From assembly GCF_025060895.1 (NCBI RefSeq), contig NZ_JANZKV010000208.1:1-52474 (forward strand): a stretch of 52,474 bases of DNA, given 5' to 3'. Shown one piece after another: positions 43,700-51,844 of this stretch. A program made the translations under genes and the position numbers. The notes beneath the pieces were generated by a model. The model did not search any database. It was not told where the DNA came from and was given only the letters and a program-made list of their open reading frames with translations. Source of the stretch: Stieleria sedimenti. Lineage in GTDB: Bacteria; Planctomycetota; Planctomycetia; Pirellulales; Pirellulaceae. Position 1 is the stretch's first letter. Each line of letters begins with the position of its first letter.

Positions 43700-44549
43700 T
43701 TAATGGTCATGGACCACGGATGAAGGGATGACCATGGCCTCAGCCGGGTCGTAGCGGTCGAACAGATTGATCACCCGGGCCGCCTCAGCGGCATCGCCCT
43801 GGGTCACTTCAAGCTCTTTGTCCTCGATCAGCTTTCCCACCGTCTCCGAACTGAGGTAGACCTTCGCCCAAGCCTCGGGCGAGAGCTTCACGACGATATC
43901 CGGGTCGCGGGGATAGGTTTTGGGATCCTGGATGAACTCCGCCACGGCGCGGCGTACGTGAAGACCGGCACTGGTGTCATCCGGGAAGTCAAAACGCATC
44001 ACGCAGTCGGTTCCACCGCTCTTGACGGGATTGATGCGCACCCGGAAGTAGTCGACGAAGGTAGTGGGAAAGGCCGTGATCGTCTCGGGCGCGGGTGGCA
44101 CGATCCGGGGCAGCTTGATCTTTCCTTCCAGGGCCAGAGCTTGGGACAGCAGGTGAGCCCGATTGTTGGCACCGGTCGAGACATAGGCCATCTGACGGAG
44201 CGCCTCGGCCTTGAGCGCTCTCGCCATCGTGTTTGGTGTCGCCGGTATCAAAGGCGATCAGGCCCTCGTCGGTATCGATGATGGAGATCGGCGCCAGCCC
44301 ATAGCCGCCGAAAACCCAGATGCCCTCGGCGGGCTTCTCGATGGTGGGCTTGAGCCAGGCCACCTTCTCGATGCCGTCGAGGATGCGTTTGTTGGCGATG
44401 GCACCGTTGGGAGCTTCTACCAGCTCCACCTCTCCTCCCATGTAAGGTGTCGGAGGAAGCTCCGGTGCTTGTGCGTGGAGTTGATTGGCAGTACCGACCA
44501 CCAGCGCGGCGATCATCGCAGTGCGTGTGATTGTTCTTTTCATTGTCAT
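43700..44549 (-). pseudogene. Alkyl-sulfatase (SdsA1-like) with its catalytic core deleted
   Basis: The 5' part from ATG 44549 encodes a signal peptide (TRTAMIAALVVGTANQLHA) and the enzyme start EGIWVFGGYGLAPISIIDTD, then EGLIAFDTGDTKHDGE. At about 44225 the sequence jumps, with a frame change, to the C-terminal part: ARALKAEALRQMAYVSTGAN, LPRIVPPAPETITAFP and the SCP2-like domain DFPDDTSAGLHVRRAVAEF to 43700. The zinc-binding THxHxDH region and most of the MBL domain, some 300 or more residues, are absent. The product cannot be an alkyl sulfatase. A piece resembling the missing middle occurs at 11.49-11.68 kb. Confidence 0.85.
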
Positions 44550-44589
44550 GGTTGGTATCACCGATTGAGTTTCGAATTCTCGGTTGCGT

Positions 44590-45618
44590 TTACTTCACTG
44601 GCTCAATGCTCGGGAACGTCCATTCGCCCTCCAGGATTTCCTTCCGTGGCTGATACATGCGAACGACGTAGTTCCAGCCCTCGGTAATGGGCAGATAGTT
44701 CTCGCTTTTCGGATCGCCGCCGAAGTGGATCGTGTAGGAACCATCCACGTTGGATTCCGCGGAGAAGTTGTTGAAGCTGTTTCGGCCCAGGTCGTTCTTT
44801 TCGAGATAGCCGTCGGCGTTGTAGACGGTGATGGACCAGAAGGCATCAACGGGCACGTCCTTGACCGTCACTGCGTGCGGGGTCTTGCCGTCGTTCTCAT
44901 CGACGGTGCCTATCTCGTAGTAGGCAGCCTTGACCGGCAAACCGCCCCACCCGGCCGCGGCGCCGACGAGGTGGTCGATCGGAAGGACCTCCTCCTTGCT
45001 CCCGAAGGCGTAAGTGGAATCAAAGCCGAGGGTGGCAAGATCGCTGAGCGACTTGCGTGCCTTAGCGAGGGCGTCGAGGTCCCAGTTTGGTGCCTCGAAC
45101 GGTCCGGGGCCTCCGCCGCTGAACTTCAGCTTGTCCTGAGCCGCATGGGCTTTAGCAAGGTCGTCGGGATCGCCGGCGTCGTAAAAGGTTCGGATCGTCA
45201 CAAGCGCGAAGCGTGTGCCGACCTTCTCTTCCGTCAGGTCGTAGGTGCCCGGTTTCGACTCCACGAACATGTAGTGGTCCTGGTTGACCACGTGCATGGA
45301 CATATAGCGTCCACCGACTTCCGGCAGCGTGATCGTGGCAGGCTTGGATAGATCCAGCACGGTCCCTGAATAGAGAGTGTCCTGGTTCATCCGGATCACC
45401 GGCTGGTTGTCCGGCGTGGTGGGCTCGCGCAAGTGGGCGAACTCGCCAATGCCGGCGCCCACCATTTTCCTGTTGGAGCGGATCATGTGATCCGATTCGG
45501 CCCGCACGAAGTTGGCGACGGTGACTGCCTTCGCATTCTCTTCCGCAGAGGCGATGATCGGCATGAGGAACGAAAGGGAGGCAATCAGGATGAGGGTGGA
45601 GATGACCTTGGTGTTCAT
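44590..45618 (-). CDS. Secreted DUF1254/DUF1214 protein (short form)
   Basis: 342 aa with a signal peptide (VISTLILIASLSFLMPIIAS). The N-terminal half shows DUF1254 features (ANFVRAESDHMIRSNRKM, PVIRMNQDTLYSGTVLDL, GGRYMSMHVVNQDHYMFVE). The C-terminal half is DUF1214 (PVDAFWSITVYNADGYLEKN, SYTIHFGGDPKSENYLPITE, WNYVVRMYQPRKEILEGEW). The family is widespread and its biochemical role is unresolved. The gene follows the larger paralogue by 33 nt on the same strand and precedes the broken alkyl-sulfatase genes, so these may once have been one operon. Confidence 0.9.
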   Translation of the reverse strand: MNTKVISTLILIASLSFLMPIIASAEENAKAVTVANFVRAESDHMIRSNRKMVGAGIGEFAHLREPTTPDNQPVIRMNQDTLYSGTVLDLSKPATITLPEVGGRYMSMHVVNQDHYMFVESKPGTYDLTEEKVGTRFALVTIRTFYDAGDPDDLAKAHAAQDKLKFSGGGPGPFEAPNWDLDALAKARKSLSDLATLGFDSTYAFGSKEEVLPIDHLVGAAAGWGGLPVKAAYYEIGTVDENDGKTPHAVTVKDVPVDAFWSITVYNADGYLEKNDLGRNSFNNFSAESNVDGSYTIHFGGDPKSENYLPITEGWNYVVRMYQPRKEILEGEWTFPSIEPVK

Positions 45619-45651
45619 GTTATGGCCTTCATGGGAAGTAGTCCTGTTTGG

Positions 45652-47070
45652 TTATTCGACCCGTTGCAGCGGCGGCATCGTCCAGGTGCCGTCGAGGGCT
45701 TCCGCCTGCGGCCAGTAGAGACGCAGGATCGCGGAAAAAGGCCCCGAGGGAGCCGGAAGCCAGTTGGCCTCCTTGTCGTTGCCCGGCGATTCGTGCTGCA
45801 GATAGAGCTTGATTCCCCCGTCTTCGTCGCGCACAAAATCCTCCAGCATGGGCGAATTGAGTAGGTAACGGTTGAGCGGGTTCTTCGTCAGCAGGCTGGC
45901 TGGCAGTTCATACATCGTCAGCGACCAGAACGCCTCGACGGGCGGCAACTGATCCGGCGCGAAACGCAGCGTGTAACGTTGGGAGCCGTCGAGTTTCTCC
46001 CCGTCGGCATCGACATAGTACGCCGGGTAGATGGCTTCTTCCTCGCTGTTGCCCCAGATCCCGAGCACCGCGGCCGCCATGCGGTAGAGATAGTTATTGT
46101 TGAGGTGCTCCCGCGTACCAAAGGCATCGCCGGAACCGAGCTCCCCGGCGTCCGATTTCTTTTTCAGCTCTCCGAAGTCAGCCCAGGCATCCGCGATTCC
46201 CTGACCAATCGCTTCCTGGATCGCAGGGGAAAACGCATCCCATTCGAAGTTCTTAGCCGCACCGATATTCAGCTTGGCGAAACGCTCCATCAACTCCACT
46301 TCGGAAGGGTGAGTCGGGCAAAACTGCAGCACGAAGTTGAGTTGCTCGAAGACCTTGGGGGACTTGCGGAGTTCCTCCTGAGAAAGCGGTTCGACGAAAT
46401 CGATCGCCGGTGCCGCCTCGGGGGCCGGCTTGCCGAGGAAGGCGGAAAGTTTTTCCACCTTGTAGCGGGCCTGGATGGCTTTCACCTTTTCCAGGTCATC
46501 GGGGTTAAAGAGCTGCGTCCGGTAGACCGCCAGCATCAGTTCCGTTTCCGAGTGGTAAACCTTCGTGATGCCTTCGGGAACGTCGCCGTCCCACCCCGGT
46601 CCGGCGATGAGGAAGTTGCCACCTTCGTTTCCGGTGGTGCGGCTGCCGATGTAGGCGAAGTTGTGGGTGTAGAGGTCGATCAGCTGGATGCTGAAGTAGC
46701 GATCCTTTTCGATCTGGGGAACGGTCAGCACGATCGGCTCGGCGCGCAGATCCAATCCCAGCCAACTGTAAGGCGTATCGGAATTGGGCGTCTGAACCGC
46801 CTTGTCTTCGTGCGTGTAGACGCGGGGGATGTTTTTGATCTCGTTCAAGGGTGCCTTGAATTCAGAATTTTCCGAGTCCAAGAAGTACCCATGGATCACG
46901 CGGTAACTATCCACCACGGGGTTTGCGTAGATGTAGGCTTCCTTGGCGATGGCGCGGGCTTCCTCAGGCGCGATTAACTCACCGGGAAGCCCCTGGGCTG
47001 AAGCTGCCTCGCCCGCTGACAGTGCCAGGCAAACAAGCGTCAGGCAGAAAGAAGTTTGCTTCTTTGTCAT
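45652..47070 (-). CDS. Secreted DUF1254/DUF1214 protein (long form)
   Basis: 472 aa with a signal peptide (CLTLVCLALSAGEAASA). DUF1254 occupies about residues 60-190: ARAIAKEAYIYANPVVDSYR, TPNSDTPYSWLGLDLRAEPI and FSIQLIDLYTHNFAYIGSRT. DUF1214 occupies about 340-460: YTLRFAPDQLPPVEAFWSLT, MYELPASLLTKNPLNRYLLN and ILRLYWPQAEALDGTWTMPP. It is a paralogue of the shorter downstream gene, to which it is closely linked (33 nt). It presumably works in the periplasm or on the cell surface; no enzyme activity is known for the family. Confidence 0.92.
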   Translation of the reverse strand: MTKKQTSFCLTLVCLALSAGEAASAQGLPGELIAPEEARAIAKEAYIYANPVVDSYRVIHGYFLDSENSEFKAPLNEIKNIPRVYTHEDKAVQTPNSDTPYSWLGLDLRAEPIVLTVPQIEKDRYFSIQLIDLYTHNFAYIGSRTTGNEGGNFLIAGPGWDGDVPEGITKVYHSETELMLAVYRTQLFNPDDLEKVKAIQARYKVEKLSAFLGKPAPEAAPAIDFVEPLSQEELRKSPKVFEQLNFVLQFCPTHPSEVELMERFAKLNIGAAKNFEWDAFSPAIQEAIGQGIADAWADFGELKKKSDAGELGSGDAFGTREHLNNNYLYRMAAAVLGIWGNSEEEAIYPAYYVDADGEKLDGSQRYTLRFAPDQLPPVEAFWSLTMYELPASLLTKNPLNRYLLNSPMLEDFVRDEDGGIKLYLQHESPGNDKEANWLPAPSGPFSAILRLYWPQAEALDGTWTMPPLQRVE

Positions 47071-47101
47071 GGTACTGTCGCTTTGAGGAAGGAGGTTGAA
47101 G

Positions 47102-48535
47102 TCACTGCGCTGAGGCTTCTTGATCGGACGCTCCTTCTAGCTCTTCCATGCGGACGAGCAATGCCTCTTGCGTTTGTTCCGGACCAAAGTGCACCAGAAC
47201 TTCCGCCGATTCTTTCGTGAGGTTGTAAATCCCAGTTTCCATGATCAGGTCATCATTGGAACCGTCGGCCGCTCTCCAGACGGCGCGCTGCGTCTTTTCG
47301 TCGACCATGCCTTCGACCGGGTGCATGACATCGGTCAACTCGTTGTAAAACGTGCCCGCGATGATTCCTTCTTTGCTGACGGCGAGCTGCAGGAACATGC
47401 TGCTGGCGTTGACGCCTTCTTCGGTGATGGCAAAGACGCCCAAGGGCATCCATTCCAGCTCCTCAGCCTGCTCGTCGGTCATTTCGGGAACCGACTCGGC
47501 GACCTGTGAAGTGTCGGAGTAGTACTGTTCAGCGGATCCATACTCCTCGCCGTTCACGTAGACGGTGTTGTCTTGGTAGTAGACGTTGCCACCCGTCCCG
47601 TACTGGTAGTAGACCGGCTGTGACCAGCGGTAAGTGACCCATCCCGTGATCGCCCCAGCGGATGCCCACCGCCACCAATAGCCGGGGCGGTAATTGGGAT
47701 AGTTCGGATGCGATGGATACCAAGGCAACGGTCGGGCGACTGGAGGCATCGTTGGCGGTCGAAACCCCGGCGGTCGTGTCCCCGGTCGTTCCGGCCGAAC
47801 CGGTAACGTCGAGACGGGCGGCTTCGTTCCGGGGCGATCGGGTCGCGCCGGTAGCGTTGTCGCCGGTGGTCGGGTTCCAGGGCGATCGGGACGAGCCGGT
47901 AGTGTCGTCGCTGGTGGTCGCGTTCCGGGCCGATCGCCCGGACCCGGCTTGGTCAGGCCCGGAGGCTTGAAGCCAGGTGTCCCGGGCTTGCCGCCTCCGC
48001 CTGGCCGAGCTGGAAGTTGACTCGGGATCGAGGGAGCCGGGCGAGTAGAAGGGTTGGGCGATGCCCCCGGTTTGAACCAGTCGGGCATCGAGGGACGCGT
48101 GCCGGCACCCGGTCGAATCCCACCCTGAATCTTGCCGGGATCAATGCTCGGACGATTCCCTGCACCGGGTACTGCTGGCCGAGTGCCCGGAACTGCTGGT
48201 CGTGTTCCGGGAGAAATGCCGGGCGTAGGTCGTGTTCCCGTCGGAGGCCGATTGGGCGAGGCGGGACGTGGATTGGAGGGACGTGGATTGGAGGGACGTT
48301 GGCCAGTGGCGGGAAGACTGGGACGCGTGGCCGGACCGCTCGGCATCGCCGGACGACCTGCCGCCGGTAAACTCGGGCGACTCATCGAGGGCGATCGATT
48401 GATCGAAGGACGACTTCCACCTCCAACCCGACCTCCACCACCGCGACCGCCGCGCTGTGCGATCGCGTCTCCGCCAATCAGGAAGATCGCGACGAACGAC
48501 ACTGAAAGACACGTTGAAACATTGCGAATCTTCAT
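47102..48535 (-). CDS. Secreted Pro/Gly/Arg-rich protein, mu-protocadherin-like
   Basis: 477 aa from ATG 48535, with AGGAGGA just upstream and the ATG overlapping the stop of the preceding gene (ATGA). After a signal peptide (CLSVSFVAIFLIGGDAIAQ) comes a long low-complexity region (residues ~30-270) of Gly/Arg then Pro/Arg/Thr motifs. It includes three near-identical RPDRPGTRPPATTLPA-type repeats. The C-terminal ~200 residues are folded: PNYRPGYWWRWASAGAITGW, VYVNGEEYGSAEQYYSD and EELEWMPLGVFAITEEG. This architecture is annotated in planctomycetes as mu-protocadherin-like and is probably wall- or matrix-associated. It is translationally coupled to the DUF1579-like gene. Confidence 0.8.
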   Translation of the reverse strand: MKIRNVSTCLSVSFVAIFLIGGDAIAQRGGRGGGGRVGGGSRPSINRSPSMSRPSLPAAGRPAMPSGPATRPSLPATGQRPSNPRPSNPRPASPNRPPTGTRPTPGISPGTRPAVPGTRPAVPGAGNRPSIDPGKIQGGIRPGAGTRPSMPDWFKPGASPNPSTRPAPSIPSQLPARPGGGGKPGTPGFKPPGLTKPGPGDRPGTRPPATTLPARPDRPGTRPPATTLPARPDRPGTKPPVSTLPVRPERPGTRPPGFRPPTMPPVARPLPWYPSHPNYPNYRPGYWWRWASAGAITGWVTYRWSQPVYYQYGTGGNVYYQDNTVYVNGEEYGSAEQYYSDTSQVAESVPEMTDEQAEELEWMPLGVFAITEEGVNASSMFLQLAVSKEGIIAGTFYNELTDVMHPVEGMVDEKTQRAVWRAADGSNDDLIMETGIYNLTKESAEVLVHFGPEQTQEALLVRMEELEGASDQEASAQ

Positions 48536-49119
48536 TTCGATTCCTCCTGCGAATTTGCTGCTGCGTTGTCGTCCTCTGCTAATCGAACGACGCTGACTTC
48601 CGGAATGCTGGGCTGAAGTTCGCCCGCAATTTCGCGGTTGGTTGACTGCCAACGGAACGTGTCGTCGTCGACATAGGTGTAAACATTCAGCGATGAGGCC
48701 CGCGAACCATCGGCGAGCACGAAGGATGACTTCACCAGCCAGCGGTTTCCGTCCTGAATCCAGACTCCTTCACCAATTCCACCCTCCGAATCGAATGTCC
48801 AAGACCGGATTTGATTGGACCGAGGATCGAACCCGACAATTTGGTCCCCGTGAAGAGTGACTTTCCCGTCCGTCTTCAACTCGAACGACCGCTTCAGAAA
48901 CTTCCGATTCTTCGTCCATGAGCATTTGGTGACGATCGTGGTATCGTCGCCTTTATCAACCCACTCGCCCACCATCCATTCCAGCGCGTCCAATGGCTCA
49001 GCCAAAATCGAACCTTGGTCCGGTTCGGCGCTGGTCTTTTGCAACTCCCCCGCGTCTTGTGCTATCCCATTGACAACGGAAAGACACGCCAAGATCAGCG
49101 GCATTAAGATGTGTTTCAT
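48532..49119 (-). CDS. Secreted SnoaL/DUF1579-like protein
   Basis: 195 aa from ATG 49119 (a GTG one codon earlier is in frame), with GGAG upstream. A signal peptide (MKHILMPLILACLSVVNG) precedes a lipocalin-like beta-barrel pattern: LEWMVGEWVDKGDDTTIVTK, FLKRSFELKTDGKVTLHGDQ, IVGFDPRSNQIRSWTFDSEG and WLVKSSFVLADGSRASSLNV. This resembles DUF1579/polyketide-cyclase-associated domains often found beside mu-protocadherin-like genes. Its stop is overlapped by the start of the proline-rich protein gene, so the two products are likely made together. Confidence 0.8.
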   Translation of the reverse strand: MKHILMPLILACLSVVNGIAQDAGELQKTSAEPDQGSILAEPLDALEWMVGEWVDKGDDTTIVTKCSWTKNRKFLKRSFELKTDGKVTLHGDQIVGFDPRSNQIRSWTFDSEGGIGEGVWIQDGNRWLVKSSFVLADGSRASSLNVYTYVDDDTFRWQSTNREIAGELQPSIPEVSVVRLAEDDNAAANSQEESK

Positions 49120-49180
49120 CACTGCATTTCTCCATTTGAGGTCGGGACCATTTGCATCTCACGTCGCCACGTACCCATCT

Positions 49181-49657
49181 CTAGATATCCTCCGGCACAA
49201 GATCGCTGTTGGCCAACATCTTTTGAACAATCTCCTGGAGACCCTTCTTCTCAGCCGAAGTCAGACCGGCAAGAAACTTCGCATTGGTCGCTTTTGAATC
49301 GGCAACGAGCTTGGGGACGAGCCGGGAACCCTTGCGAGTCAACTTGAGCTTCACGACGCGCCGGTCTGTCGTGCTTCGCTCCCGAACGAGCAGCCCTTGT
49401 TCTTCAAGACGATCCAAGTGCCGGGTCATTGCAGCCGCGTCAATCCCGATGAATGACGCGAGCGAAGCGGGCGTGGTTTTCTTGTCATTCGCGATCGCAC
49501 TCAGGATTGCACATGCGGCTCGTGACACGCCATGGACGCTCAGTCGGTTCTCAAAGTCGCTTTCCATCGTTCTGGCAAGACGCGTCACCCAGTACCCGGT
49601 ACTGGATCGAATTGAGCGATCTTCGTTGGCGATTTTCGCCGTCGGCAAGGTGAGCAC
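49181..49657 (-). CDS. MarR-family transcriptional regulator
   Basis: 158 aa if GTG 49657 is used; an ATG at codon 31 would cut into the first conserved helix (STGYWVTRLARTMESDFENR), so an upstream non-ATG start is preferred. The winged helix is clear: TPASLASFIGIDAAAMTRHL then DRLEEQGLLVRE, the wing RSTTDRRVVKLKLTRKGSRL, and a C-terminal dimerisation helix. It lies 61 nt upstream of the DUF1579-like and proline-rich gene pair on the same strand and may repress that operon. Confidence 0.92.
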   Translation of the reverse strand: MLTLPTAKIANEDRSIRSSTGYWVTRLARTMESDFENRLSVHGVSRAACAILSAIANDKKTTPASLASFIGIDAAAMTRHLDRLEEQGLLVRERSTTDRRVVKLKLTRKGSRLVPKLVADSKATNAKFLAGLTSAEKKGLQEIVQKMLANSDLVPEDI

Positions 49658-49739
49658 TGTGGTCCCCGTCTTCTTCCTGTTGTTGACAACGACAATTATT
49701 TTACTCAGAAATCATTGCCGCGTGCAAATAGGGGAATGC

Positions 49740-49878
49740 TCCCCATTGTTGATCCATCGTGATGGAGGTAAGGAAACGGGTCGGATCGCATTTCCTGATC
49801 AATTCATGATGCAGGCCATACCACTTTTCGGCCAAAGCCGTGAGCATGTCATCCGCGTCCTTTTGGACTCCGGGAACA
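49740..49878 (-). pseudogene. Possible agarase-like glycoside hydrolase fragment
   Basis: A short minus-strand frame reads DVPGVQKDADDMLTALAEKW followed by YGLHHELIRKCDPTRFL. The segment W/YY...HD.IR.YD...L recalls the corresponding helix of the agarase-like gene at 27.6-28.5 kb (YYKTTHDAIRRYDKHHLLLG). There is a stop codon a few codons upstream and no start. The match is short, so confidence is low. Confidence 0.3.
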
Positions 49879-49951
49879 TCGTTGGGCTTGATCGGCCAGG
49901 ACGCCTATCGGGCTGGAACGTATTGGCTAAGTGATCGTTTTCACTGGCCAA

Positions 49952-50419
49952 TTACGAAGACTCACCTTGCGCGCGAAGATGTCGGAGATGGTGAGCGGCA
50001 TGTGCGGTGTGGATTTCAAGAATCTTCTCGCGTGGCAATCGGCCGAATCCCGGATGAGGTGCGAAGCTGCCGGAGTGATCCAGCAGACGTCTAACACTGG
50101 CTGCAAATGCCTCCACTTCGGTTGCATCTTCTAAATCATCTGACGGAACAAACATCGGAGCCGTTCGTATCCCACGAGGAGAATCGCCGCTAAGCACCTT
50201 GGGCAACAGCAGTCTTCGCACCAGAGGTCGCAGTGGCGCAAAGAGCGACATCCAAACGGGATAGCCATCGACGCTGGGGTCTTGGACCAAAACCAAGTGC
50301 CGACAGATCTGCCCGAGCGACCAGTTTCCGTGCCGGACATAGCCGCTAGCCAACAATTGCCGAGCGTCATCGACGGCGGCTTCGAGATTGTTGAACTGCA
50401 ATTGACGGAGGTCACTCAT
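49952..50419 (-). CDS. DUF1569 protein (DinB-like four-helix fold)
   Basis: 155 aa from ATG 50419. The protein fits DUF1569: LQFNNLEAAVDDARQLLASG, NWSLGQICRHLVLVQDPSVD, PRGIRTAPMFVPSDDLEDA and FGRLPREKILEIHTAHAAHH, then LRHLRAQ. The conserved His residues in the second helix (ICRHL) and near the C-terminus (HTAHAAHHLRH) probably form a metal site as in DinB-type proteins. It is cytoplasmic with an unknown substrate. It stands divergent from the GNAT stub. Confidence 0.88.
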   Translation of the reverse strand: MSDLRQLQFNNLEAAVDDARQLLASGYVRHGNWSLGQICRHLVLVQDPSVDGYPVWMSLFAPLRPLVRRLLLPKVLSGDSPRGIRTAPMFVPSDDLEDATEVEAFAASVRRLLDHSGSFAPHPGFGRLPREKILEIHTAHAAHHLRHLRAQGESS

Positions 50420-50496
50420 CTGTCTTCGGCATCTCCGTAGAATTTGGATCTTTCGAAGCACATTATGGGCGAACCACCTGAAGATTGACACCAGCG

Positions 50497-50575
50497 ATGA
50501 ATACCAACGCGATTCAAGTCCGACCGGCTCGCAGAGATGATCGTGACCGCATCTTCACGACGAGAAAGGAATCAG
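50497..50575 (+). pseudogene. N-terminal stub of a GNAT acetyltransferase
   Basis: From ATG 50497 the plus strand encodes MNTNAIQVRPARRDDRDRIF, the typical beta1-alpha1 beginning of a GNAT N-acetyltransferase (I.VRPA...D...I). Within a few codons the similarity ends, and the frame stops at about 50673. The acetyl-CoA-binding region is absent. It is followed by the ferredoxin 3' fragment, so a deletion probably joined the two. Confidence 0.6.
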
Positions 50576-50691
50576 CAACTACGGGATGTTCGTTGCTCGC
50601 TGGGGCGGTCGATCGCGTGCATTGGGCTGCCATCAATCCATTCGCTCAGAACGTATGGACCTCCATGCGGTGACTCGCCGTATCCGAGGTA

Positions 50692-50838
50692 GCGGATGAA
50701 TGCATCGATTGTGGTGCCTGCGTTCCCGAATGCCCAACCGAGGCGATTTTCTATGAAGACGACGTTCCGGAGCAATGGCATCGGTTCATTGAACTGAACG
50801 CGACGAAGGCAAGGGAATGCCCCTCGGCACACGATTAA
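50692..50838 (+). pseudogene. C-terminal fragment of a 7Fe/8Fe-type ferredoxin
   Basis: The plus strand encodes [20 protein letters not shown] then [20 protein letters not shown] and CPSAHD to TAA 50836-50838. This is the second cluster motif (C..C..C...CP.EAI) and C-terminal extension (P..W...I.LNA) of FdxA-type ferredoxins. The first cluster motif and the start codon are missing, with a stop only six codons upstream of the conserved part. The stop is 2 bp from the stop of the convergent M28 peptidase gene. Confidence 0.88.
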
Positions 50839-50840
50839 GC

Positions 50841-51600
50841 CTAGCCGAGCAGTTTGCGCATTGCGGATGCGACGCCTAGAGTGACTTCGGTCATCCTGGG
50901 ATAGTCGAGCGTGTCTGGTGTGTCGGTCGCCTGGTGGTAGTTCGGGTTGCGTAAGAAGCTGGTGTCGGTGAGCATCAGTGCGGGATAGCCTTGGTCCCAG
51001 AATGAGCTGTTGTCGCTCAGGCGGATCTCGTGGATCTTTTCGGGTAGGCAGATCGAGAAAAGGGGCATGCGGCGCGTGCCGCGTTTGAATCCTCGCCGGA
51101 ATCTCCAGCACAACTTCCAGGATGACATGTTGCCGACGGCTGCCAGAAAGTTGCCCCGCCCGGGAAAGAATCGGTGCCTCCATTTCGGAATGCCCGGCGG
51201 AACCGTCTGCGAGCCTTTCGTCAGACTGTAGTAACCAACCATCTCCAGGCACAGCATGCCAATGATGTTGTCGCCGCGCTGTCGCGAAAGGCGGGCGTGG
51301 TGTTGGCTGCCCATCGAGTCCATGTTGAAGTACGGCGGCTCTTCGCAAGCGAATGCGACGAATCGGGCGGTTCGTTTTCCACTGTGCTCGCGCAGCAAAC
51401 GGCTGACTTCGATCAACACGGCAACGGCGGACGCGTTGTCATCGGCACCGGGTGTATTAAAAACAGTGTCGTAATGGGCGCCGAGCAAAACGATCTCATC
51501 AGCTCGCTTGGTTCCTGGGCACTCGACGATCAGGTTGGTCGCCTCGTCGCCCATGGCGTCGTAGCATTCCCGCGAATGACTATAGCCCATCTCGGACCAC
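50841..51600 (-). pseudogene. M28-family zinc peptidase, N-terminally truncated
   Basis: The frame is open from 51680, but family similarity starts near 51600 ([20 protein letters not shown]). It then shows the M28 zinc-site series: LLGAHYDTVFNTPGADDNAS (His and Asp ligands), FVAFACEEPPYF (catalytic Glu and Glu ligand), an Asp-containing SDNSSFWDQGYPALMLTDTS, and YHQATDTPDTLDY with the last His ligand. The usual N-terminal signal or propeptide region is missing because an ADP-ribosylglycohydrolase fragment is joined in another frame. The catalytic domain is nearly complete, so activity would depend on whether a start codon is used (for example ATG near 51590). It is probably inactive as an exported enzyme. 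Confidence 0.75.
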
Positions 51601-51766
51601 TGGGGATACCTGCTTGCCCGGCACCAGCGCCCACGATGCCACCAACGATCGCGGCCGTCGTGTCCGCGTCGCCACCGCACTCAATGATGCTCGTGACCGC
51701 CGAGCGAAAATCTTTCGGAGCGGTCATCCCCGACCGCAGTCCCCAGGATGCATCCAACGATTGCAT
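51590..51766 (-). pseudogene. ADP-ribosylglycohydrolase C-terminal-region fragment
   Basis: From ATG 51766 the minus strand reads [20 protein letters not shown] followed by [20 protein letters not shown] and IP. This is the conserved metal-binding C-terminal block of ADP-ribosylglycohydrolases (GGDTDT.AAI.G...GA..G...IP), with GGDADT in place of GGDTDT. The rest of the enzyme is absent on both sides. After AGIP the frame runs on inside the M28 gene to 51530, but without similarity, so the two genes were joined out of frame. Confidence 0.85.
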
Positions 51767-51844
51767 CGCGATTCACTCAGTTGTCCCCACCTACAATCCT
51801 CTTCAAAAAAGCGAATTACAACGCATTTGACCGTGCTGAAATTT

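Noticed and set aside
45979-46977. Long plus-strand ORF of 332 codons
   Set aside because: It is antisense to the DUF1254/DUF1214 gene, has no recognised motif, and arises from the GC-rich third-position pattern of the true gene.
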